From: Mixophyes australis
Taxonomy: Eukaryota > Chordata > Amphibia > Anura > Limnodynastidae
Direction: 5' to 3'
Assembly: GCA_036250195.1 (NCBI GenBank)
Contig: JAVHZZ010000003.1
Coordinates: forward strand, 89,920,918-89,984,917
DNA: 64,000 nt
Positions 43,398-54,100 of the stretch are shown here, piece after piece (positions within the stretch are counted from its first letter, which is position 1; the number at the start of each line of letters is the position of its first letter). Position numbers and translations under genes: made by a program. The notes beneath the pieces were generated by a model, which saw only the letters and a program-made list of their open reading frames with translations, was not told the DNA's origin and made no database searches.

Positions 43398-46391
43398 ATG
43401 GATTCAAAGCAGTCCACATATGATCTAAATGAGCAACCAGGTTCTGTCACCAGTCCTAATGTTAGTGTTCCCAGTACGTCATCTGGCCAAGGCGATGTCA
43501 AACAACAGAGTGTTTTCAAATTAGTGCAAAAAACAAAAACCAAAAAAAAATTTACTGTATTGAAGCGAAAAAGAAGTGTAACTGAGCAAAAGTTAAGTGA
43601 CGATAAAAAAAAAATTGCAAGCATGCCATTCTACACACGCAGTGGCAAAGAGAGAATGAGGCCTTCACCTTTGGCTATTAGTGGCAGATCCCAAAAAGTT
43701 ACCCAGCCTACAATTGGTGCACAACTACTGTTACGCGTCAAAGCTGAGCTGCAAGATAACAGTGAGGCATTACAGGAGAATATTTGCTCTGATTCACAAA
43801 TGACAACAATCCCTGTGGAGAGTCCATCCAACAGTGGGATGTCTAATCGTGAGCATTCTGCTGATGTGTGCCTTAATAGCCCGAGTGTAGCCGGTGATAC
43901 CCAAATTGAGGATGCCACTTTGGAATTAGAAGAGGATGAGGGGGAGATTTGTGTAGGCGACGAGGGCGCTAATGAGGATGTTGATGAGGATGAGGTTGTT
44001 TGTGTAAGTCCTGCACCAGTGGCAGCAGTTCTGGCACGTGACAAGAAAAAGGCCATTGTCATGCCTGGGCATAAAACAAAAAAATCCACTTCTTATGTGT
44101 GGAATTATTTCTACCCAAATCCAGACAACAATTGTATAGCCATTTGTAGTGTATGTGAAGCCACAGTCAGTCGAGGGAGGGACCTTAACCATCTTGGAAC
44201 CTCGTCTATGTTACGCCATTTAACGAGAGTTCATGGCAAAGTGTTGGGAAAAGCTGAAAGTTCTTCCCAAAAGAATACAAGCACTCCCTCATCAGCTAAG
44301 ACCCTCCGCTCACCGACATACCGACGGCTACAAAATACACCCACCACACCATCCTCATCAATATCCTCAGTAGCGCTCGGAGTTAGCCCGGCATCCCACT
44401 TAAGGCTGGATGACTCCGGCACTATTATTGATTCCTCTGAAGAAAGCGTTAGTCCTGCTGCTGCTGTTGCTGCTGCTGGGGGTGAATCGTCATCCCAGAG
44501 GCAGGTGAATAAAATGAGCAGTCCTACATTTCAGCAATTAACTGTGAAACAATCATTTGCGAGGGGAAGCAAATATGACAGCAGTCACCCAGTCGCCAAG
44601 CGAATCACAGACGCCATGGCTGCAATGTTAGTGTTAGATCTGCGTCCAATCTCCACAATAAACGCAGCTGGTTTTTCACAGTTAATTGAGGTTTTGTGTC
44701 CGCGTTACAGAATTCCATCGCGACACCATTTCTCCCGTAAAGCTATTCCACAACTATACCAAAAAGTGTGTAAAAATGTAGAGATTGCGCTGAAAAATGC
44801 CATTCTGCCCACTGTTCACTTAACCACAGATATGTGGACAAGTGGAAGTGGCCAAACCAAAGACTATATGACTGTGACAGCCCACTGGGTTGGTCATTCA
44901 CCTTCACCAGCAGGAACAGCAGCAGCATGTACACCACTACGTAACATTTGTCACAGGCAGGCCACTCTTTGTATCACCGGCTTCACTAACAGGCATACGG
45001 CTGACAATTTGTTACGCAAACTGAGAGATGTGATTGATGCATGGCTTATACCACTCGGACTCTCCCCAGGGTATGTCATTTCAGATAACGCCAACAATAT
45101 AGTGCGAGCATTACAGCTGGGTGATTTCCAACATATTCCCTGTTTTGCTCACACCATCAACTTGGTGGTGCAGAGCTTCCTACGAAATAACCGTGAGGTG
45201 CAGGAGATGCTTTCGGTGGCCCGTAAAATTTCAGGCCATTTCAGGCATTCAGCCACAGCATGTAGGAGATTACAGCAGCTCCAAGAGCAGTTTAACTTGC
45301 CCTGCCACCAACTTAAGCAAGAGGTGGTAACTCGGTGGAATTCCACCCTGTACATGCTTCAGAGGATGGAGGAACAGCGCAAAGCCATCCAAGCATATTG
45401 CACAAGTCATGACATTGGAAAAGGAGGGGGGATGTATTTCACTCTTGCACAGTGGGGAATCCTTTCAGTGCTGTGCAAGGTGCTGAAACCATTTGAAGTT
45501 GTGACATGTGAGGTCAGTGCAGACTCTGCTAGTTTGAGCCAAGTCATTCCTTTAATTAGACTATTGGAAAAGCAGCTTGAGAAAATGAAGGAGGAGCTGA
45601 AAGCAAGCAATTCAGCAAAGTATGTTGGCCTTGTCGATCAAGTACTTAATTCGCTTCACAATGATCCTCGAGTTATTAAGATCTTGAACTCGGATCAGTA
45701 CGTTTTGGCCACTGTGCTTGATCCAAGGTTTAAAACCTACATTGAGTCTTTACTTGTAAATGAGCGAGATGTGAACTTTTGCAAGGAGCTATTGCTCAGC
45801 AAGTTGGCCGCTGAACTGGGCCTCGGCTTGACGACGTGTCCTCCTTCACTTTCTCAAGCTGTTGCTCGTAAAAAATTAAATTTCCAAAAAAGAAGCAGGG
45901 AAGACACAGGGGGCAGACCAGAACAATTTAACATCTGGGCTGGTTTGAAGGATTTTTCAAAAAAATGTGTCACTTTGCCCATAACTCCATCCAATATGAG
46001 TATAAACATGCAAAGGATGGTGGAGGATTACTTTCAAGAGGTAGTTGATATGGAAATGTCAGACAGTCCCTTTCCTTACTGGGAAGAAAAGCAGGCCATT
46101 TGGAAACCCATGTACAAACTTGCTTTGCAATACCTAAGCTGCCCACCCTCCAGTGTGTACTCTGAACGAGTGTTCAGCACAGCAGGGAACTTAGTCAGTG
46201 ATCGCCGTAGAAGGTTACTTCCCAAAAATGTGGAGAAAATGATGTTTATAAAAATGAACTACATCTTCCACGAGGAAGGCCTTCACCATCCAAGACATCC
46301 AAGCACTGACTGTTCTCTAATGGCGGATTCAAGCGGCGATGAATTGATAGTCTGTGATGATGACGTACACACTGATGAGGGTGAGGATTAA
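43398..46391 (+). CDS. BED-finger hAT transposase, 997 aa (element B)
   Basis: Same gene as in element A, intact over 998 codons including the TAA stop. Landmarks: NLS-like KKKFTVLKRKRS (about 50-61), acidic run ELEEDEGEICVGDEG (about 176-190), BED finger C250/C253/H274/H279 with the aromatic VWNYF at 234-238, catalytic D478 in DMWTSGSGQTKDYMTV, D563 in VISDNANN, the AHTINLVV segment, VVTRWNSTLYML, and the C-terminal dimerisation region 894-957 ending FIKMNYIF. All expected catalytic and zinc-binding positions are present. Near-identity with the copy in A shows very recent spread, so this is a plausible active transposase. The start is chosen because the frame has no earlier ATG after the satellite and the site is conserved in C. 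Confidence 0.97.
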   Translation: MDSKQSTYDLNEQPGSVTSPNVSVPSTSSGQGDVKQQSVFKLVQKTKTKKKFTVLKRKRSVTEQKLSDDKKKIASMPFYTRSGKERMRPSPLAISGRSQKVTQPTIGAQLLLRVKAELQDNSEALQENICSDSQMTTIPVESPSNSGMSNREHSADVCLNSPSVAGDTQIEDATLELEEDEGEICVGDEGANEDVDEDEVVCVSPAPVAAVLARDKKKAIVMPGHKTKKSTSYVWNYFYPNPDNNCIAICSVCEATVSRGRDLNHLGTSSMLRHLTRVHGKVLGKAESSSQKNTSTPSSAKTLRSPTYRRLQNTPTTPSSSISSVALGVSPASHLRLDDSGTIIDSSEESVSPAAAVAAAGGESSSQRQVNKMSSPTFQQLTVKQSFARGSKYDSSHPVAKRITDAMAAMLVLDLRPISTINAAGFSQLIEVLCPRYRIPSRHHFSRKAIPQLYQKVCKNVEIALKNAILPTVHLTTDMWTSGSGQTKDYMTVTAHWVGHSPSPAGTAAACTPLRNICHRQATLCITGFTNRHTADNLLRKLRDVIDAWLIPLGLSPGYVISDNANNIVRALQLGDFQHIPCFAHTINLVVQSFLRNNREVQEMLSVARKISGHFRHSATACRRLQQLQEQFNLPCHQLKQEVVTRWNSTLYMLQRMEEQRKAIQAYCTSHDIGKGGGMYFTLAQWGILSVLCKVLKPFEVVTCEVSADSASLSQVIPLIRLLEKQLEKMKEELKASNSAKYVGLVDQVLNSLHNDPRVIKILNSDQYVLATVLDPRFKTYIESLLVNERDVNFCKELLLSKLAAELGLGLTTCPPSLSQAVARKKLNFQKRSREDTGGRPEQFNIWAGLKDFSKKCVTLPITPSNMSINMQRMVEDYFQEVVDMEMSDSPFPYWEEKQAIWKPMYKLALQYLSCPPSSVYSERVFSTAGNLVSDRRRRLLPKNVEKMMFIKMNYIFHEEGLHHPRHPSTDCSLMADSSGDELIVCDDDVHTDEGED

Positions 46392-46549
46392 GCTGAAGAT
46401 GATGCCGATAACATCTTTTTAAAACTTTCTATGTAAGTGTAGGGTGCAATCTACCCCCAAAGAGGAAAGGGACTTGTGGCATTTCCATATCACATACCAT
46501 CTTGAAAGGCTGCTGTTAGGGCAATTTATCCTTAAGGGTAGGGTGTCAT

Positions 46550-47290
46550 AGACAGAGTGACCCTAAACTGGCTTTGTCCATTTTTCATAATATTGTACAG
46601 TCTATAATGGCTGAATTTTTGGGTATTTTATACAAGTGGAGGGGGGCCTAGAGAGACAGAAACCAAACTGGCTTTTTCCATGTCAATTAATATTGTACAG
46701 TCTATAATGGCTGAATTTTTTGGTATTTTATACAAGTGGAGGGGGGCCTAGAGAGACAGAGTGACCCCAAACTGTCTTTCTCCATGTCAATTAATATTGT
46801 ACAGTCTATAATGGCTGAATTTTTTAGTATTTTATACAAGTGGAGGGGGGCCTAGAGAGACAGAAACCAAACTGGCTTTCTCCATGTCAATTAATATTGT
46901 ACAGTCTATAATGGCTGAATTTTTTGGTATTTTATACAAGTGGAGGGGGGCCTAGAGAGACAGAGTGACCCCAAACTGTCTTTCTCCATGTCAATTAATA
47001 TTGTACAGTCTATAATGGCTGAATTTTTTAGTATTTTATACAAGTGGAGGGGGGCCTAGAGAGACAGAAACCAAACTGGCTTTCTCCATGTCAATTAATA
47101 TTGTACAGTCTATAATGGCTGAATTTTTTGGTATTTTATACAAGTGGAGGGGGGCCTTGAGAGACAGAAACCAAACTGTCTTTCTCCATGTCAATTAATA
47201 TTGTACAGTCTATAATGGCTGAATTTTTTGGTATTTTATACAAGTGGAGGGGGGCCTTGAGAGACAGAAACCAAACTGGCTTTTTCCATT
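46550..47290. repeat. 3'-side tandem array of element B, ~100-bp units
   Basis: About seven units with GGCTGAATTTTTTGGTATTT and TACAAGTGGAGGGGGGCC. Two variants are interspersed: GAGACAGAAACCAAACTG (100 bp) and GAGACAGAGTGACCCCAAAC (107 bp). Same array as 33365-33990 of A, one to two units longer. Confidence 0.92.
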
Positions 47291-47529
47291 TCTTTACATA
47301 TTTAACTATAAGTGTAGGGTGTAATATACATTCAAAGACGATGGCTGCATTGCCAATATGCATAGATGGAGAGGAAGACAATCTGTTTTGTGTGTAGAAT
47401 AGGCCTACCAACGAAGAATTAAACTGTTTTTTTTGGATGATTTATTACCTCAACAATTAGATTACTTGTCTCTAAAACAGTTGGAGCACTAAATTGGGTT
47501 AATTTAGGCCCAAAAACATGGATTTTCCC

Positions 47530-47665
47530 AAAAAATAGCAAAACAAAACCAAACAAAACCAAAACCAAAACCAAAACACGCAATGGAGGTTTTGCAAAAC
47601 CAAAACCAAAACCAAAACACGACGGTAATCCAGATCCAAAACCGAATCCAAAACCAAAACACGGG
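47530..47665. repeat. CCAAAA-type terminal repeat block of element B
   Basis: AAAACCAAAACCAAAACC repeats with the conserved GGTTTTGCAAAACC core, just inside the right terminus. Counterpart of 32970-33110. Confidence 0.85.
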
Positions 47666-47957
47666 GGTCAGTGACCATCTCTAGTTAAAAGGCCAGTGTC
47701 TTGTAATTGCAGTGTTGTTTTGGTTTCTTTTTCTCTTGTGTCTTCCCACCATGCAATTTATTTACTGATTTAGTAGAGGTGTGTTATAGCTAGAGATGGG
47801 CGGGTCCGGTTCTCCGAGAACCGAACCCACCCGAACTTTGGGTATCCGAGTACCGAGCTGAGCAGCTCGGTACTCTCCCGCCCATTCCGAATCCAAATCG
47901 AGGCCGAACGTCATTGTGACGTCGTCGGATCTCGGGGCTCGGTTCTCGCGATACTTC

Positions 47958-47970
47958 AACTTTATAAATA
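47958..47970 (+). promoter_or_regulatory. TATA-like promoter element of hAT element C
   Basis: The motif ACTTTATAAATAC is conserved in position and sequence with A and B. Here it is separated from the transposase start by 11 kb of satellite. Confidence 0.4.
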
Positions 47971-48139
47971 CACGCCTCCACAGCAATCCATCGCCATTTG
48001 ACAGAGGGAGAGAGCAGGGTGTAGTCATAGGCTAATTAGAGCAGGGACAGAGAATACAATATTGTTCTTGCAATTGCTCTAACCAAAATCACTAGTGCAG
48101 AGAGGAGGATAGAGGTTTATTATTTTTTCTTCATATTTG

Positions 48140-51100
48140 GCACTCCCCAGCGCTTTTGGGGTGTCCCCCATAATTGTGCATAAATATTTCTGGCTGTCAA
48201 AAGTCATATCTGTCAGCAGTATCTACTAAATAATTTTTAGCACTCCTCAGTGCTTTTGGGGTGTCCTCCCTAATTGTGCATTAATATTTCTGACTGTCAA
48301 AAGTCATATCTGTCAGCAGTATCTACTAAATAATTTTTAGCACTCCTCAGTGCTTTTGGGGTGTCCTCCCTAATTGTGCATTAATATTTCTGGCTGTCAA
48401 AAGTCATATCTGTCAGCAGTATCTACAAAAATTTTTTTAGCACTCCTCAGTGCTTTTGGGGTGTCCTCCCTAATTGTGCATTAATATTTCTGGCTGTCAA
48501 AAGTCATATCTGTCAGCAGTATCTACCAAATAATTTTTAGCACTCCTCAGTGCTTTTGGGGTGTCCTCCCTAATTGTGCATTAATATTTCTGGCTGTCAA
48601 AAGTCATATCTGTCAGCAGTATCTACTAAATAATTTTTAGCACTCCTCAGTGCTTTTGGGGTGTCCTCCCTAATTGTGCATTAATATTTCTGGCTGTCAA
48701 AAGTCATATCTGTCAGCAGTATCTACTAAATAATTTTTAGCACTCCTCAGTGCTTTTGGGGTGTCCTCCCTAATTGTGCATTAATATTTCTGGCTGTCAA
48801 AAGTCATATCTGTCAGCAGTATCTACTAAATAATTTTTAGCACTCCTCAGTGCTTTTGGGGTGTCCTCCCTAATTGTGCATTAATATTTCTGGCTGTCAA
48901 AAGTCATATCTGTCAGCAGTATCTACTAAATAATTTTTAGCACTCCTCAGTGCTTTTGGGGTGTCCTCCCTAATTGTGCATTAATATTTCTGGCTGTCAA
49001 AAGTCATATCTGTCAGCAGTATCTACTAAATAATTTTTAGCACTCCTCAGTGCTTTTGGGGTGTCCTCCCTAATTGTGCATTAAAATTTCTGGCTGTCAA
49101 AAGTCATATCTGTCAGCAGTATCTACCAAATAATTTTTAGCACTCCTCAGTGCTTTTGGGGTGTCCTCCCTAATTGTGCATTAATATTTCTGGCTGTCAA
49201 AAGTCATATCTGTCAGCAGTATCTACTAAATAATTTTTAGCACTCCTCAGTGCTTTTGGGGTGTCCTCCCTAATTGTGCATTAATATTTCTGGCTGTCAA
49301 AAGTCATATCTGTCAGCAGTATCTACTAAATAATTTTTAGCACTCCTCAGTGCTTTTGGGGTGTCCTCCCTAATTATGCATTAATATTTCTGGCTGTCAA
49401 AAGTCATATCTGTCAGCAGTATCTACTAAATAATTTTTAGCACTCCTCAGTGCTTTTGGGGTGTCCTCCCTAATTGTGCATTAATATTTCTGGCTGTCAA
49501 AAGTCATATCTGTCAGCAGTATCTACTAAATAATTTTTAGCACTCCTCAGTGCTTTTGGGGTGTCCTCCCTAATTGTGCATTAATATTTCTGGCTGTCAA
49601 AAGTCATATCTGTCAGCAGTATCTACTAAATAATTTTTAGCACTCCTCAGTGCTTTTGGGGTGTCCTCCCTAATTTTGCATTAAAATTTCTGGCTGTCAA
49701 AAGTCATATCTGTCAGCAGTATCTACCAAATATTTTTTAGCACTCCTCAGTGCTTTTGGGGTGTCCTCCCTAATTGTGCATTAATATTTCTGGCTGTCAA
49801 AAGTCATATCTGTCAGCAGTATCTACTAAATAATTTTTAGCACTCCTCAGTGCTTTTGGGGTGTCCTCCCTAATTGTGCATTAATATTTCTGACTGTCAA
49901 AAGTCATATCTGTCAGCAGTATCTACTAAATAATTTTTAGCACTCCTCAGTGCTTTTGGGGTGTCCTCCCTAATTGTGCATTAATATTTCTGGCTGTCAA
50001 AAGTCATATCTGTCAGCAGTATCTACTAAATAATTTTTAGCACTCCTCAGTGCATTTGGGGTGTCCTCCCTAATTGTGCATTAATATTACTGGCTGTCAA
50101 AAGTCATATCTGTCAGCAGTATCTACTAAATAATTTTTAGCACTCCTCAGTGCTTTTGGGGTGTCCTCCCTAATTGTGCATTAATATTTCTGGCTGTCAA
50201 AAGTCATATCTGTCAGCAGTATCTACTAAATAATTTTTAGCACTCCTCAGTGCTTTTGGGGTGTCCTCCCTAATTGTGCATTAATATTTCTGGCTGTCAA
50301 AAGTCATATCTGTCAGCAGTATCTACTAAATAATTTTTAGCACTCCTCAGTGCTTTTGGGGTGTCCTCCCTAATTGTGCATTAATATTTCTGGCTGTCAA
50401 AAGTCATATCTGTCAGCAGTATCTACTAAATAATTTTTAGCACTCCTCAGTGCTTTTGGGGTGTCCTCCCTAATTGTGCATTAATATTTCTGGCTGTCAA
50501 AAGTCATATCTGTCAGCAGTATCTACTAAATAATTTTTAGCACTCCTCAGTGCTTTTGGGGTGTCCTCCCTAATTGTGCATTAATATTTCTGGCTGTCAA
50601 AAGTCATATCTGTCAGCAGTATCTACTAAATAATTTTTAGCACTCCTCAGTGCTTTTGGGGTGTCCTCCCTAATTGTGCATTAATATTTCTGGCTGTCAA
50701 AAGTCATATCTGTCAGCAGTATCTACCAAATAATTTTTAGCACTCCTCAGTGGTTTTGGGGTGTCCTCCCTAATTGTGCATTAATATTTCTGGCTGTCAA
50801 AAGTCATATCTGTCAGCAGTATCTACCAAATAATTTGTAGCACTCCTCAGTGCTTTTGGGGTGTCCTCCCTAATTGTGCATTAATATTTCTGGCTGTCAA
50901 AAGTCATATCTGTCAGCAGTATCTACTAAATAATTTTTAGCACTCCTCAGTGCATTTGGGGTGTCCTCCCTAATTGTGCATTAATATTTCTGGCTGTCAA
51001 AAGTCATATCTGTCAGCAGTATCTACTAAATAATTTTTAGCACTCCTCAGTGCTTTTGGGGTGTCCTCCCTAATTGTGCATTAATATTTCTGGCTGTCAA

Positions 51101-54100
51101 AAGTCATATCTGTCAGCAGTATCTACTAAATAATTTTTAGCACTCCTCAGTGCTTTTGGGGTGTCCTCCCTAATTGTGCATTAAAATTTCTGGCTGTCAA
51201 AAGTCATATCTGTCAGCAGTATCTACCAAATAATTTTTAGCACTCCTCAGTGCTTTTGGGGTGTCCTCCCTAATTGTGCATTAATATTTCTGGCTGTCAA
51301 AAGTCATATCTGTCAGCAGTATCTACTAAATAATTTTTAGCACTCCTCAGTGCTTTTGGGGTGTCCTCCCTAATTGTGCATTAATATTTCTGGCTGTCAA
51401 AAGTCATATCTGTCAGCAGTATCTACTAAATAATTTTTAGCACTCCTCAGTGCTTTTGGGGTGTCCTCCCTAATTGTGCATTAATATTTCTGGCTGTCAA
51501 AAGTCATATCTGTCAGCAGTATCTACTAAATAATTTTTAGCACTCCTCAGTGCTTTTGGGGTGTCCTCCCTAATTGTGCATTAATATTTCTGGCTGTCAA
51601 AAGTCATATCTGTCAGCAGTATCTACTAAATAATTTTTAGCACTCCTCAGTGCTTTTGGGGTGTCCTCCCTAATTGTGCATTAATATTTCTGGCTGTCAA
51701 AAGTCATATCTGTCAGCAGTATCTACTAAATAATTTTTAGCACTCCTCAGTGCTTTTGGGGTGTCCTCCCTAATTGTGCATTAATATTTCTGGCTGTCAA
51801 AAGTCATATCTGTCAGCAGTATCTACTAAATAATTTTTAGCACTCCTCAGTGCTTTTGGGGTGTCCTCCCTAATTGTGCATTAAAATTTCTGGCTGTCAA
51901 AAGTCATATCTGTCAGCAGTATCTACCAAATAATTTTTAGCACTCCTCAGTGCTTTTGGGGTGTCCTCCCTAATTGTGCATTAATATTTCTGGCTGTCAA
52001 AAGTCATATCTGTCAGCAGTATCTACTAAATAATTTTTAGCACTCCTCAGTGCTTTTGGGGTGTCCTCCCTAATTGTGCATTAATATTTCTGGCTGTCAA
52101 AAGTCATATCTGTCAGCAGTATCTACTAAATAATTTTTAGCACTCCTCAGTGCTTTTGGGGTGTCCTCCCTAATTGTGCATTAATATTTCTGGCTGTCAA
52201 AAGTCATATCTGTCAGCAGTATCTACTAAATAATTTTTAGCACTCCTCAGTGCTTTTGGGGTGTCCTCCCTAATTGTGCATTAATATTTCTGGCTGTCAA
52301 AAGTCATATCTGTCAGCAGTATCTACTAAATAATTTTTAGCACTCCTCAGTGCTTTTGGGGTGTCCTCCCTAATTATGCATTAATATTTCTGGCTTTCAA
52401 AAGTCATATCTGTCAGCAGTATCTACTAAATAATTTTTAGCACTCCTCAGTGCTTTTGGGGTGTCCTCCCTAATTGTGCATTAATATTTCTGGCTGTCAA
52501 AAGTCATATCTGTCAGCAGTATCTACTAAATAATTTTTAGCACTCCTCAGTGCTTTTGGGGTGTCCTCCCTAATTGTGCATTAATATTTCTGGCTGTCAA
52601 AAGTCATATCTGTCAGCAGTATCTACTAAATAATTTTTAGCACTCCTCAGTGCTTTTGGGGTGTCCTCCCTAATTTTGCATTAAAATTTCTGGCTGTCAA
52701 AAGTCATATCTGTCAGCAGTATCTACCAAATATTTTTTAGCACTCCTCAGTGCTTTTGGGGTGTCCTCCCTAATTGTGCATTAATATTTCTGGCTGTCAA
52801 AAGTCATATCTGTCAGCAGTATCTACTAAATAATTTTTAGCACTCCTCAGTGCTTTTGGGGTGTCCTCCCTAATTGTGCATTAATATTTCTGACTGTCAA
52901 AAGTCATATCTGTCAGCAGTATCTACTAAATAATTTTTAGCACTCCTCAGTGCTTTTGGGGTGTCCTCCCTAATTGTGCATTAATATTTCTGGCTGTCAA
53001 AAGTCATATCTGTCAGCAGTATCTACTAAATAATTTTTAGCACTCCTCAGTGCATTTGGGGTGTCCTCCCTAATTGTGCATTAATATTTCTGGCTGTCAA
53101 AAGTCATATCTGTCAGCAGTATCTACTAAATAATTTTTAGCACTCCTCAGTGCTTTTGGGGTGTCCTCCCTAATTGTGCATTAATATTTCTGGCTGTCAA
53201 AAGTCATATCTGTCAGCAGTATCTACTAAATAATTTTTAGCACTCCTCAGTGCTTTTGGGGTGTCCTCCCTAATTGTGCATTAATATTTCTGGCTGTCAA
53301 AAGTCATATCTGTCAGCAGTATCTACTAAATAATTTTTAGCACTCCTCAGTGCTTTTGGGGTGTCCTCCCTAATTGTGCATTAATATTTCTGGCTGTCAA
53401 AAGTCATATCTGTCAGCAGTATCTACCAAATAATTTTTAGCACTCCTCAGTGGTTTTGGGGTGTCCTCCCTAATTGTGCATTAATATTTCTGGCTGTCAA
53501 AAGTCATATCTGTCAGCAGTATCTACCAAATAATTTGTAGCACTCCTCAGTGCTTTTGGGGTGTCCTCCCTTATTGTGCATTAATATTTCTGGCTGTCAA
53601 AAGTCATATCTGTCAGCAGTATCTACTAAATAATTTTTAGCACTCCTCAGTGCATTTGGGGTGTCCTCCCTAATTGTGCATTAATATTTCTGGCTGTCAA
53701 AAGTCACATCTGTCAGCAGTATCTACTAAATAATTTTTAGCACTCCTCAGTGCTTTTGGGGTGTCCTCCCTAATTGTGCATTAATATTTCTGGCTGTCAA
53801 AAGTCATATCTGTCAGCAGTATCTACTAAATAATTTTTAGCACTCCTCAGTGCATTTGGGGTGTCCTCCCTAATTGTGCATTAATATTTCTGGCTGTCAA
53901 AAGTCACATCTGTCAGCAGTATCTACTAAATAATTTTTAGCACTCCTCAGTGCTTTTGGGGTGTCCTCCCTAATTGTGCATTAATATTTCTGGCTGTCAA
54001 AAGTCATATCTGTCAGCAGTATCTACTAAATAATTTTTAGCACTCCTCAGTGCTTTTGGGGTGTCCTCCCTAATTGTGCATTAAAATTTCTGGCTGTCAA

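Larger units (their letters stand above)
40723..47683 (+). mobile_element. hAT element B, intact (TSD GTTAAAAG)
   Basis: 6961 bp, same ends as element A (TAGAGATGGGCGGG and GTGACCATCTCTA), with a perfect 8-bp duplication GTTAAAAG at 40715-40722 and 47684-47691. Order: promoter-side terminus, 23-unit satellite, transposase, second tandem array, GGTTTT-type terminus. It is inserted in Harbinger copy 2, about 100 bp of host sequence away from element C and in the same orientation. Confidence 0.96.
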
